Shown here: one piece after another, positions 11,641 through 23,660 of the stretch
Numbering within the stretch: the stretch's first letter is position 1
Layout of the letters: each line of letters begins with the position of its first letter
NCBI GenBank assembly: GCA_951802195.1
Contig: OX637626.1
Coordinates: forward strand, 434,001 to 498,000
DNA: 64,000 bases
Source: Tausonia pullulans
Taxonomy: Eukaryota > Basidiomycota > Tremellomycetes > Cystofilobasidiales > Mrakiaceae
Reading direction: 5' to 3'
Position numbers and translations under genes: made by a program
Notes under the pieces: model-generated
The model's input: only the letters and a program-made list of their open reading frames with translations
Told to the model about the DNA's origin: nothing
Database searches by the model: none

Positions 11641-13211
11641 TGTGTTGTTAACCCGTTGCTGAGCGTCAACATCAAGCGGAGATGACGAGGCTCTCCTCGA
11701 CCCTTGCCCGCACTTTCCTTGCACCAGTCCATCTTGCCGGGTCACCCTGTCGTCCTGCTCCCGCAGCCTGTGTACGGAGCCCATGGCTTGTTGCACCCGC
11801 AGTTGCGTGACCCGGCTTTCCGATCGCGCACCAACTACCTGGGTGTCGACTTCCGCCGGCACGGTGAGACCAAGGGCTGATCACCGGCGTCGAAGGGTTT
11901 GGCATGAAGAGGTAAGCGGAGGTCATGCTCATAACCGTGGTGCGTTTGAATGATGCATAAGATTAGGCGGCCGTCGTTCGGAGGACTGTTCATGCGTAGG
12001 TGTGCATGTGTTTGCTGTCATTTAGAACTACATTCATGCGTGTCTCTATTTGTCTCCAAGCAGTGCAAAACCTCCCTGACGCGCACGCCATTGACATTGA
12101 TCTAGGCGCCCAGTTCGGACTGTAGCTTGCTATACTGGTATCCGAGTGCGTCAAAAACTTGTTCCTGTTTGGGCCGTCTGCAATGACCGAGGTGAGTCCC
12201 TCGCGCACGATCCCCCGGAAACCGGCTTTTCACCTAACTCTGACGCTGTTCAATGTGTCTTTTCCTTAGGTCGGAAGAGACGACCAGGGACGGACGAAGA
12301 TATCTTAGTTGTGCACGGAGGATTGCTCATGAGTCCATGTTCCGGCGCCTTATGTTGCATTGTGCTACCTGAGCTGGCTCAATTCGCGCTCTTGTTCAGC
12401 GCGAGCTACGATTTGGAGATCTTGACCGGTGAGAGTGATGAATGCTCATTCAGTCTAAGCAATCCTCAACTTGAACATCGTCGACCCACTGCATAAGCCG
12501 CCAACGCTATTCAGACCATGATCTTGACATTACTCCGCCTCCAATATTCTCTAAATGTATTTCGGCTTGATGTCCTCTCGGAATTTCTTTTCCACTGACA
12601 GCCACGAATGGCTTACCATCCCCTACGCCATTGAAAGTTGGTCTTCGCCTGAAAAGGTAGACCACCCAAACGAGCGCCATCTCCCATTTCCTCACTGATT
12701 GTGCTTTCGTCCGTTTCTTTCAGCATGGCGTCCTTCGCATCGTCACCGTCGCTGCCTTTACCGAGCGCCATGAACCCTCCTGAAACTAACTCCGGCCCGT
12801 CACGATATACCACCTGAGCATGTCGCTTTGCTACCCTGCTGAAGAGGTCCAGAAACTGCACTGAGCCCTTATTGGTGCGGGCGTCGAGTGCTCGTTCGAG
12901 GTCTTCCGTGGCGTGCAGACCCTTTTGAGTATGACGCTGCTGGAACTGTGAGAGTCATCGACTTGACCGTGTGGTGGCTGAATGCGGCTGATATCACCCA
13001 CCAATGCGAAGCGAAGCTTCTTCCGCAGGGCGTCGCCAAGATGATGGACCCTACGCACACGATCCGCGAGCATGTTTTCTCACCCATCCAGAAGCTGTAC
13101 TACCCACATGGCGAGTCGTAGGCGGAGACCTCGGAAGACGAGGACGACAATGAGGACGAGGCAGACCCCCCAGAGAAGTTTGACGAGACGAGTAAGTTGC
13201 AGGCGGATTAG
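11641..13211 (+). pseudogene. decayed alpha/beta-hydrolase-fold gene
   Basis: No intact frame spans this stretch, but pieces in colinear order resemble a fungal alpha/beta hydrolase. First comes a strand-turn region (VVLLPQPVYGAHG, then FRSRTNYLGVDFRRHGET, near 11740-11880). Next is a nucleophile-elbow region (LPDAHAIDIDLGAQFGL, then LAILVSECVKNLFLFGPSAM, near 12070-12190) ending in a plausible GTGAGT donor. Last is a C-terminal region (MSLCYPAEEVQKLH, then ALIGAGVECSFEVFRGVQ and LLSMT, near 12810-12940). In another frame this is followed by VRVIDLTVWWLN and an acidic tail ending at 13211. Stop codons interrupt it at about 11878, 12123, 12862 and 13119, and at least one frame change lies near 12950. 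The elbow reads IDLGAQ, so the catalytic Ser position is not clear. It is probably an ordinary host gene lost by mutation. The identification rests on pattern memory, not on a search. Confidence 0.55.
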
Positions 13212-13388
13212 ACGCTTGGACTGCTGATGCCACAATTCATGGTTGGGATAACGCTTTCGCTTATATCTGGAATCTAGATACCAAAAAGAGCCATGTAAGA
13301 GAAAAATTATGAAGTAACCGACCGATAACAATAAACCGAAATGGACACGATCCTCTCCCTTCCCTCCTCCCTCCTTCAAACGCTTAGC

Positions 13389-16300
13389 TCACTCAGCTGT
13401 CCACCATCCGTCTTCTGTCTCAGGCGGTCGGACAGTTCCCGGCCGGGTCATATGGGACGCGAACGACATGGCGCTCGTGCACCTTGGGATCGACGCCTCA
13501 GCGCCGTGGACTGGCGCCCAGGGCGACGAGCCAGCGCCATTCGCCATCGGCTTGGGCGCATGCATCGATCCGGCTGCTCCAGAGCCCATCATGCCCCGCG
13601 AGGGCGTCGACGAAAGAGGATAGTACCCTTCTTGCTGATGCTGCTGTGACTGGGGGGGAGGCTGCGGTCGTGAGACCGTCGCAGGCGGGGAGAGGACCTG
13701 AGACTGAAGGTGGGCGACGATCGGGTGGAACGAGGAGCCGTTGGTGTTGTCCTGGCCGCCACGGTGAGTCTTCTGAGAGTCCGATCGCCATGGCAGGTAA
13801 GGAGCTTGCGGCGGAGCGTCGGGCTGCTGGTAGTACGGGAGCGACGTAGGCCCAGACGCCCGGGTCGGCGTCCGGTTCTGCTTGAAGCGTTCGACCTCAG
13901 CATGGAGCGTGGAGAGGGCCTGCTCGGTCTCAATGAGTCGAGAGCGGAGCCCGCGGGCGGCATCCTAAGTAATAAGGGTCAAGATCTTCAGTGCTTATCA
14001 GAGTAGGTTTCGGAAGACAGAGCCGGCTACAAACCTCAGAAGCCTCGGCACTGCGGTCGCGCTGTTCAAGCTCACGCCTGAGTTCGCAGGATCCCTCCTC
14101 AGCGGCGTCGGCCTTTGCCTTAGCCTCCTCGAGCTGGGCCTTGAGACCGTCGAAGTCCTTTGCACGACGAGCAGCGTCCTTGACGAGGTCCGCCTGCGCT
14201 TGTTTGGTGCTCAGAGCGAGGGCTCGCTGGCTCGAGAGCTTGTCCTCCGAGGCTTGGAGCTGCAGCTCCAGGAAAACACCGTCAGCACATGGTACAGGAT
14301 ATAACTAGGACAAGAGGCTTGGGACGCACCTTTTTCTCCGTGGCAGCAGCATCGGCCTTAACCGTCCGGAGCTCATCGCGCAACTGACGAAGCTCATTAG
14401 AGTCCTTGGTCGTCTGGGCATCGAGAAGCTTCGAGAGGGTCTCGAGTTTCTCCGCCGTCTTGGTTTGGAAGAGATTCCAAGTTTTCTGATTGGCGCTGGA
14501 TGAGCGGCGGGTGTGGTCGAGCTCACTCTCGAGGACCTGTGGAGCAGCAGAAGATCAATATTGAAAGGCCAGCTGCCAGTTACCGACGCATAGACTCACT
14601 GAGGCTTTGAGCTTGAGCTTTTGAAGCTCCTGTACGTGCCAAGAGACATCCGGATCAGACAGGAGCGCCGCAAATATAGATCCAGACAGACCAACCTTGG
14701 TTTTCTCCTCGGCCTCCCTCTTGAACAGCGTCTCTCGCTTGAAGCTCGCATCTCTCTCCTCCTGAGCCCGCTTCAGATTCTCCTTGAGCCCGGCAATTTC
14801 ATGCTCAGACCGAACTTTCTCGAGCCCACGTTCCGCCTTGATCTCAAGAACAGTGAGCTGCACCTTGCGCAGCGGCTCGACCTCCTTCTCAAGCTTCTCC
14901 CGTGAAGCCTCGGCCTGGGTAAGCCGCTCGGTGAGGAGTGCCTGCGAGGCGCGGCTCTCCTGGAGGCTCGTCTCCGCGTCCATGAGGGACTGCGAGAGGT
15001 CCTTGGTCGTCTTTTGAGCGGCGAGGGCCGCACGGTGGATATCGAGGGATTCATTTGACTGGGCTAGGAGGTGCGAGAGGGAGGCGGAGAGGGTAGAGAA
15101 GTCCGGAGGGGAGGAGGGCGGAAGAGAGGCGACTACCTTGCGAACGAGGTCATCCGTGTCCAGCGGCGGCGTCTTATGTTCGGCGAGCAGCGTCTGGATA
15201 GTCTGGGAGACGGAGTTAACAAAGGAACGATGGAGTCCCTCGTAATCCGGGGTTGCCGGCGCAGGAAAGGCAGCGAGAGCAGCCGTGACGACATCGGTGA
15301 TCGAGGCAGCATTGAGAGCAGAATCCTGAAGAGCCGAGATCTCAGGGAGGAGCTGCTGAACAACGAAGTTGGCCGAGACATCCTTGTCCTTCGTGAGGGC
15401 ACGCTCTTGGTTGACTGCAAAGCTCTGGACGAGCTCCGTCGTCCGCGAGTGAAGCTTCTCCAAGCGAGGAGACAGGCTATCGACGACCTCTCTCACGATC
15501 GCCCCGACATCAACGGGCGACACATGAGTCGGTGAAGGCATGTGCTGTTGCCGGCTTGCGAGGTCGCTGAGCTTCCTCGACTGGCCCTCAACGCGAGCGA
15601 GGACCTCGCCAAAGAGGCGGTTTACTTCGAGGCTTTGCGCGCGAAACGCCTCTATTGTCTCTGCGTGGATCGCATCGACACGTGCAGGTGCGACCGCATC
15701 AGCCCAGGCGGGATGCTGCTGTTGCTGCGTGAGGAAGTCGACGCTTCGGAGGGCCTCGCCAAGAACGCCCTCCGTTCGCTCGCAAACGACACGGTAGCCG
15801 TCCTCAATGCACGTTCGGATGAGGTCAAAGTCAGGCTCGTCCCGGAGTCCGAGATTCCGCTCGCCGAGGATGGAGCTGACAATCCGCTGGACGAGCGAGT
15901 CCTCGACATCTGGGTGGAGCGAGGCAAGGTGGATGAAACCGCGCTTGACAAGGTCGTCGACACTGTGGTTCGAGTTATGCTGACCAGCACGAGTGAGGTG
16001 TATGAGCTTAGGCGAGGGCTCAGCCCGCTCGCCCTCCTCGGCGGTGGCCTCTCGGCGAGCGAAGTTCGTGGAAGTCATCGGCGTGATAGACACTGAGTCC
16101 TCGTTCTCGTCCTCGTCCTCAGCCTGGTCATCTTCGATGATGAGCCCATGTGAGACCATCTTGGAGATGGAGATAGATCGGACGCGAGAGTCGTCGAACG
16201 AGGGCTGATCTCCGTGGTGGAGTAAGCTATGGCCGATGTCGCGCGAGCCGAGCCGAGAGCGGACCGACAGACGGGTCGCCTCGTGTGCGGGCAAAGGCGC

Positions 16301-19300
16301 CGGCAGAGCGACCTCGTTCACGGCTAAAGGAGGCGGTGCGGCGAACATGGGAATTGGCGACCTCTTGTATCGCTGCGCGCTCGAGGCGTATGAAGCCTCG
16401 ACAGCTGTCGTGGAGGGCCGCAGACCGCCCGAGTAGTCATCCGCGGCGTCGTCCTTCGCAGCGAAGTTGGCGACGCCACCGAACCCAGTAGGTCGCATTG
16501 CGATCGAGGACGCACCCATCCGCGGGCTCCTCGGAAAGTTAAAGTGCTCCGGGCCTGGGAATGGCGGGTCGACGTTGACAGCTGCGAGGAGCGGAAGCTT
16601 GAATGACCGGAACTTATGTGTCGGCGACTCGGGGTCGGGCGGGTGGAGTCCTGGGCCTCTGCCGCTCGGGACCTTGAGAGATCCCTGGAGCGTGGGCGCG
16701 GTGGGAAGGGGGCGGGCAGGCGAGGGAGGGGGGCGAGGACCCCGGACCGAGGCCGGTTGGAAGGCCGGGGCATCGATGGAGAGGGTCCTCGGCGCATGGA
16801 GAGGAGCAGCCGTGGCGATGGGCATCTTGGACAAGGGGAGGAAGGGCGCGACGGCAGGGTTGAAGGCAGCGCGATTGAATGTCCCCTGGTTTTCCGAAGT
16901 GGCAGGAGGCGCCGAGAGACGAGCCGAGAAGGGCACCGGAGGCGAGGTCTGGCTGTCGGCAGTGAAGAAGGAGGGGGCCTTGGAGAAGGTGGAGTCGGCC
17001 GTGTTGAAGTTCGACTTGCTGACGAGCTGTGGCAGAGGAACTCCGTTGGGACCGGCTCTGGCGATGGGCTCGGACGAGAAGGGAACTGGCGCTGACGACT
17101 GGTCGCCGGGAAGCACAAAGCCGGGGGCGAGTGAATTGAGATTAGGGTTGGCAATTCTGGTGGGAGAGGATGTGCCAGAAGCATCATGTTCGGTGTGGGA
17201 TGGCCCCCGGTAGTGGAGGGCGTGTCGATCGTCTGGCAAGGAGGAACTCTCCTCAGAGGGGTTCGAGATGATGTCCCCTTGAGCACGTCGTCGGCGCAGG
17301 ACCGCCCGTCGATTAGTGTCTTCGTCCGAAGGGTTCGAGAAAGACGCGTCGCTCTGAGGTAGCGGGTATGGCGTCGTCAGCATGAGGTTAAGCGTGCATA
17401 TAAGAGCCGTAACTCACAATAAAGGACCTTTCCTCGGACCATTCGTCGTCTCCGTGAAGTCCAACCTGTAACCTCCTCGGCGAGTTCCTCGACACAAGGC
17501 TACGGTAGCTCTTGGTGGGGGAGGCGACCCATTTATCACTCGGAAGAGCTTCTTGGCTCCTTCCTCTCTCCATAGCCCTATCATCAACAACCTTTAAAGT
17601 GGCAGCTGGTATCTGTTTTTCCTCTACCTCCTTCTCCCCTGCCTTGCGTGCATTCCAACCCGACACACTCCCGCGGAAAAGCATCGACTCAGCCTGCTGT
17701 TTCGGCTGCACCTGCTCGCCGGCCTTGTCTTCGTCGAGGGGCCAAACCATTGCCCGCTCGCCCTTCTCATCGTCCGCCTCCTTACCATAGGCGTCCATCT
17801 CAAACATTCCCTCCTCTCCACCCTCAGTGTCGTCATCTTCCTCCTCTTCTTCGGCCTCAGCCTCACCCTCAGCGTCCTCCGTGATGCTCGCGACAGTCGA
17901 CGGAGCACGGAGGAGGATGGGCCTCCGCGCCTGAGCAAGCACGAAAAGCGGCGTCTCATCCGTGGGGGTCGACGAGGCGATAGCGATGGGAGCCGAAGGA
18001 GCTGACTGGGACATCGCTGGGACGACTATGGGTACCGCCAGAGGAGGTAGCGGGGCTTCAGTGGCAACACTCTTGGGCTTGAAGACTGGGGCGGACGGAG
18101 TGAGCCGGCTGGTGATAGTGATTGGGGTGCTTGTCAGTGGGGCAGTGATAGTGACGGGCTTGAGAGTCGGTATGATGGCTGGGATAGCGGACATAGCCAA
18201 ATTGGAGTCGTAGGTGGGCGAGGGCTCGGTGACAGAGGAAGTAGCAGTAGCGATAGGAAAGTAAGGGTTGTGGCTCGCCGCAAGATGAGGTGACTGGACG
18301 GATCCGATGTCCGGGGTCGGGAGAGGGAACGCTGCGGACCCATCCTGCAGGAAGGAGGGAGAAAGAGAGGCGGCGGAGAAGTTGGAGGGCGAGCGGGAGT
18401 AAGGTCGTCCGGAGCTCAGGAGAGCAGAAGGCTGTTCGAGCAAGAGCGGCGATGGAGAATTAGAGAGCGGAAGTGGGGCTGTTGGCTGAGTAGAGAACAG
18501 GCATCACGTACAGCTGCACTCCCTCCCGGACTCCTGTCCACGACAGCCAGCTTGCTCTCGAGGTTTTCCTGAATGACGATTGACCAAAATCTGGAGGACA
18601 GGAGCGTGCCATTGTCAGCGGAGCGTTCTCAAGTCGGAGACAACCGCCATCGAATCTAACCCACCTCTTGCCAGGGAGATAGACCTCCAGCGTCATCAGT
18701 TCGCTCTGCTGGTCCTCGAGCTCCCCAGGGCTGATCTCCCTTCCGAACGTCTCGGGTTCCTCGGCAATAGCTTCCGACACAACCTCCAGGTCCTCAGCAG
18801 AAGCGACTCGCGCGACCCAGAGGGGCCTCTCAGCTTCGTCCTCGGCGGCGAGATTGGTTCGGGGGAGCTTGACGACGACAGGCTTCTTGCGCTTGAGAGG
18901 TGTCACGTTCGGTGGCAGCTCGGTCGATGGCGTAGCTTCGGCCGAGGAAGCGATGCTAGCCCCTTTGGTAGGAGGTTCAGCGGACGAGGTCGTAGCCGTG
19001 GACGATGAGGTAGCAGCCGCCTTGGGTCCTCCCAGGACGGCCTTGGGCGGAGGGCCGAGCGATTCTCGCCGCACATGACCCGTCCCGGCGCCTCGCGGCC
19101 TGAGTCTCGCTCCGCCAGGCATCCCAGGTGGAAGTGGAGGAAAGAAGGCTCCTCCTGAAGCAGTCGTATTAGGTGCGTTCATCGCCCACGACGCAGGTGA
19201 GAGCGGAGGACCTCCACCGCCGAGCGAGGCGAACCGCTGATGACCGCTGAAGGGGCCGGCGGAGCGAGGGCCGGAGGCGACACTGATACTGCCACTTCCC

Positions 19301-19836
19301 GTGCTCGCCATGAGAGCCCTCTGGAGGGCGAGGTTAGCTGGTGGAAAGGCCGCGAACTGGGCCTGCTGGCGCTGGCTACCGTGGCCAGTTGCGGTGTTAG
19401 GCGTGAACGGGCCGTTGAGGTTCGTCCGCGACTGGGAGTGCGAGGTGTGGTTCGAGTCGGGGATGTGAAGCGAGAGCATCCGAGCTTTGTGGCCGAGCAT
19501 GGTCCCAGCTGGCGTCGACGATGGTCTCGACGGCGGCGGAGGTATTGGGCAGAGTGAGAGGGGAAAAGGAGGAGGGTTGATGGGTGATGGATGACTGTTG
19601 ATGAAGTGGTTTCCCTTGTCGAGCCTTGCCCTTGCCCTTGCCCCTCCTCCCGACGGGGAGCGGGGCGGGCGGGCAAGCGGAGTGGAAGGCCCGGAACGAC
19701 AAGACAGGGGTTTGGACGAGGGGAAGGGACGCGGTCTGATCGCTGTTTGAGTACGAGAGCGAGGGCGCGAGCGCTGAGAAGAGAAGGGCGTGAAAGTGGG
19801 CGATGCAGGGAGGTCCATCCGCAAGCAGTCGGCCAT
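13389..19836 (-). CDS. large Ser/Pro-rich protein with a C-terminal coiled coil, unrecognised
   Basis: I do not recognise this gene. Open frames at 18460-19836, 17388-18443, 14555-17383 and below join through introns that keep the frame. Two joins are clear: GKRFWSIVIQENLESKL across an intron near 18600-18670, and RSFI to SDASFSNPSDED across an intron near 17345-17415. The result is one protein of nearly 2000 residues. The N-terminal half is low-complexity, rich in Ser, Pro and Ala, with an acidic run of Glu and Asp near 17850. One short compact block, LEVYLPGKRFWSIVIQENL, looks folded. The last third (about 13960-15100) is heptad-like, rich in Leu, Glu, Lys, Ala and Arg, and predicts a long coiled coil. 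The tail carries Gln and Pro runs and ends GWWTAE. A cytoskeletal, polarity or scaffold role is only a guess. Splitting it into two genes at about 18450 is possible but less likely. Confidence 0.7.
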
Positions 19837-20011
19837 CGCCGACAGACAGCTAGCCTTCCTTCTCTTTCTTTCTTTAGACAGGCTACCAGGTGAAAGGGTG
19901 TGTGTGTGTTGTTATGAGTCTACAAGGAGCCGTCCCCGTCATCACAGGGAACAGCAGTCTAGCTACGTCACAGATCTGTCCCGCTTCCTTCCTTCCATCT
20001 ACCGTACGCCC

Positions 20012-23000
20012 CTACTCATGCGGAGTGTGCATCCCAACCAGTTGGGCCGACATGAGCTTGGCGAATCTCGATGTCGGCTCATTGATGAGATCGTCGAACT
20101 GGCCATCCTCGACGATCTCGCCTCGGTCGACCACGACGACCCGGTCGGCCTGAGCGATCGATGAGAGCCGGTGAGCGACGAGGATGACGGTAATCTCCTT
20201 CGTTTCAAGGATCTTTTCGATGGCGGCATTGACCTGTGAGGAGTGGCAGGTTTGGTCAGCTAGAAGTACAAGTGAAGAGAACTTGGACGAAACGGGCCGC
20301 ACGTGAGCTTCGGATTGGGTGTCGAGCGCGCTTGTCTATGGATCAGGGCAAGTCAGTTTCGCCTGGTCAAGCCTCTGCTTCAGCTCCAAGGGACATACCG
20401 CCTCATCCAGCAACAGAATCCTCGGCTTCCTCACGAGCGCTCTCGCAATCGAGATCCTTTGCTTTTGTCCACCACTCAGGCTCGTCTTGGTGACGGGCGT
20501 GTCAAAGTCGCGGTCGAGGTCCCAAATAAAGCCGCAGCCAGCTTGCTCGGCCGCGGCCTCGACTTCGGCGCGGGTCGCCTCGCCGCCGGGCTTGCCATAG
20601 GCAATATTTTCATGGATCTGTGAAGAGAACAATCAGCATGGTGATCGCTGGAGTGAGATAGACAGGGACATACGGTTCCGGTGAAGACGATCGACTCCTG
20701 GGAGACGAGTCCAATAGCGTTGCGCCATGAGTCCATGGAAAAGTCACGGATATCTTCAGCAAGAAGAGTCTGTCAGCTTTAGGGAGGTTGAAATGGGTGA
20801 CCTGCACGGGTTCACGCACCCTGGCCGTCGAACGAGATGGAGCCCGCGTTGGCCTCATAATACCGAAGGATGAGGTTCTGAATAGACGACTTGCCCGACC
20901 CCGAGCCTCCGCAGAGAGCCACAGACTCTCCCTTCTGGATCTTGAGGCTGATCTTTTTGAGAATCATAGAGTCCGGCCGGGAAGGGTACGAGAAGGCAAT
21001 GTCCTTAAGCACAATGGAACCAGTCCGCTCAGACGCAAGCGTTAGACCCGTCGAGGGCGGGATCTGAGGCTGGCGGTCAATGAGCTCGAAGACACGAGCG
21101 CCGGCGCCCAGACCCTTGTTGATGCCTGACCAGAAGCCGACGAGGCCGACAAAAGCACTCTGGGGAAAATGTTCAGCTTGACTGGGTTAGATGAGAGCCG
21201 GAGCTTGCTCTCACCTGGAGTCCATACTGATACATGAGAAGCGCTGTGAGGTTGCCGAGCGTGAGGCTACCGGTCTGGACGAGGTAACCTCCGAAGATGA
21301 CAAGGACAAGCTCGGCTCTGTTATTACGAGATGATCAGCAATTAATCATCTTGACATGCCTCTCGTAGGGCTCATTCACCCGTGAGCCGGGATCATGCGC
21401 TGGTAGATGTCGGTCATGAGGCCCTCCATCCAGATCTCGCGCTTGGCAATCTCAAAAATCGAGTCCACCTTCTTAGAAAAAGACTTGCTCTCCAGTGCCT
21501 GGGCGTTGTACGCCGCGATGATGCGGACGATAGCAAGCTTCTCCTCGGCAACCTGTCATTATCCAGTCCTTTCTTAGTTGAGCAGCTGGAGGAGAGTGGA
21601 ATGGGAACAACGACAAACCGACCTTGGTCATCTCTCCAACGTTCTCCTGGGCGACCCGACCAGCCTTGCGGACCCACTGTCCGTACTTGTAGCTGAAGTA
21701 GACCGTTGAGGGGACGACAATGAGGGAGACGAGCGTGACGGGGACCGAGATATAGAGCATGAAGAAGAGCGAGATCGCCCCCGCGAAGAAGTCGCGCGAG
21801 CCGGACTGGAGGCTGTCGGTGAGGTTCTCGCCGAGGACGGTGCAATCGTTCCTGGAAGGCGAGGTGGAGGCATTCAGTTCTTCGACTCTCAGGGATACAA
21901 CAGGATGAGGGGAGAAAGGGCTCACGAGAGGCGAGAGACGATGCTGCCGGCCTTGGAGTCCGTGAACTCGATCTCCTGGTTGAGGACCGAAATATACGCC
22001 TGCTTCCTGTTAGAGTACGCGATGGCTCGTCAGGATAGAACGAGATCTCAGAAGTATGAAGAGAAGAAAAACCTCAGTCGAGCGACGATCCGCTGCCCAC
22101 CTGGAGGAGAAAGAAGTCAGTAACGGGGCGCGCGTCCTAACTCGAACATCGGGACGCACTCATTTCAAGCAGGACGGAACGGGCCAGGGCCGCCAAGGAC
22201 CCAACAGTGATGCATCCGAAGAGCGAGAAGAGTGTCCACTCGAGTGACAGACCAAGGAAGGTGACCTGTCGACGGAGACGTCAGCTCGATTACCCGACCG
22301 TGATGGAGTGCGCCCTTCATGGCTTTCAACACGGACCTCGGGGGTCACAGCCGCTCCGTAGTAGTCCATCATCTGGCCAATGGCGTATGGAAGGAGGTTT
22401 CCGGTGATGCTTCCGATCGACAAACACTGCGACAAGCAGGGACTTGGTCAGCCCGTCGCTCGTGGGTCTCGGACAAGAAGCCCGGTGCCAAGAAGGGGCC
22501 GTCGGCCGGACACGTACAAACAGCCCAAGAAGTAGCGGCTTTTTCTCCGGGATCGCAAGGGTCAGCAGCCTCTTATAGCTGCCCTTCGACTCCTGAACCT
22601 CCTCCTCCTCCGTTCGCTTGGCGGTGTCGAACCTGTTGAGGTCGAAGAAGGACCGGACAGACGCAACGACGCTGAGTTGTTTGCTCGCCGACCGGCGCGG
22701 CCAGTCGGCGAGGAGCGGCGTCGGGTGGTCGATCGGCGTCCCTGGGGGCTCAAGCGGAGGGGGAGGGGTGGTGGGAAGTGTGGAGCTTGTGGTAGTGAGT
22801 GCCCGTGTTGATGGGGCTGATGCCGGAGAGGTGACGTCGAGCCGAGAAGAGCCAGCTGTCGGACGCGGCTCGGGCGAAGGCGAAGGCGCGAACCGGGGAG
22901 AGGGAGATGAGAAGAAGCGGGCGTTGACCCGATTGGGTCGAGGAGGAAGAGAGAAGCAGGTCGAAGGGAAGGTGAGGTGTGTCGAGCGGAACAAGACTGG

Positions 23001-23078
23001 GGAAGGGAAGCGAGACGACGAGGAAGCCGACGGCAGCTCGAGAACGGCCTTGAGAAGCGAGCGCGGGAGGGACGTCAT
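20012..23078 (-). CDS. MDL1: mitochondrial half-size ABC transporter, MDL1/ABCB10 type
   Basis: This is a half transporter of the ABCB family, with one membrane domain followed by one nucleotide-binding domain; Mdl1 exports peptides from the mitochondrial matrix. The N-terminal 100 or so residues are rich in Arg, Ser and Pro, with few acidic residues at the start, as in a presequence. The membrane domain includes GNLLPYAIGQMMDYY, FTDSKAGSIVSRLSNDC (the usual cytosolic loop) and ISLFFMLYISVPVTLVSLIV. The ATPase domain has Walker A CGGSGSGKSS, a Q-loop in GLVSQESIVF, the signature LSGGQKQR, Walker B RILLLDEA, spliced to a downstream exon holding the rest of the D-loop region, and the H-loop AHRLSSI. 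The stop is at 20012-20014. It runs tandem with the coiled-coil gene and divergent from BUD13. The choice between MDL1 and MDL2 is by general likeness only. Confidence 0.88.
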
Positions 23079-23660
23079 GGTTGGCGGACTAAGGAGGGCT
23101 CAAAGCCCGATGAACTCCTTTGAAAACGAGCTGGGAGAGGCGAAGAGCGAACCAAGAAGCAAAAGAAAAGGAGGCCGGTGACTGGAGGTTCGATGGACGT
23201 TGGTGCCACCTCTCTTTTCCAGCAGTACGCGCGCCTGTCAAGCGGACGGACACCTTGACGACTGCCGCCCAAATCTCCACTTGCCATTCAAGGGCTCTCC
23301 TAATTCACGTGGGATCCATCCATAACTCTCTCGCTAACTGCCGTTTATAGACATATGCTGTCATCTCTGCTCATGGTCAACTCATTGTCGCCTATACTCG
23401 GAGGAGGGCTAGTGCGCGGCAACTCAACGAGCCACTCTCAACCTGGACGCGAGCTCTCGTCAACCATCAACACCGCTCCCAACTCTACAGTCGCCTGCTG
23501 CCGTCACTGGAGCTTTACCTGAGCCTAATATCGCGCATTAAATTGCTCCTAGCTCCTGTCATCTGACTCTCGACGGCACGGCGCGCGAGTTGCCTTTCCC
23601 CTTTCCCACCCGCCACCGCTCACCCCCGGCCCCACGCCCACCATCGCCCTCACGCCCACT
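23079..23660. promoter_or_regulatory. divergent promoter region MDL1 / BUD13
   Basis: About 580 bp separate the two start codons. I see no ORF with coding character and no clear repeat. The stretch 23320-23540 is less GC-rich than its surroundings and may hold the core promoters. Confidence 0.5.

Noticed and set aside
12613-12861. Minus-strand frame of 82 codons starting MQFLDLFSRVAKRH
   Set aside because: It lies opposite the decayed hydrolase and its sequence is explained by the complementary strand of that gene.
16324-17286. 320-codon minus-strand frame rich in Pro, Ser and Arg
   Set aside because: It is a shadow in another frame of the large coiled-coil gene, whose own frame runs through the region with consistent splice joins.
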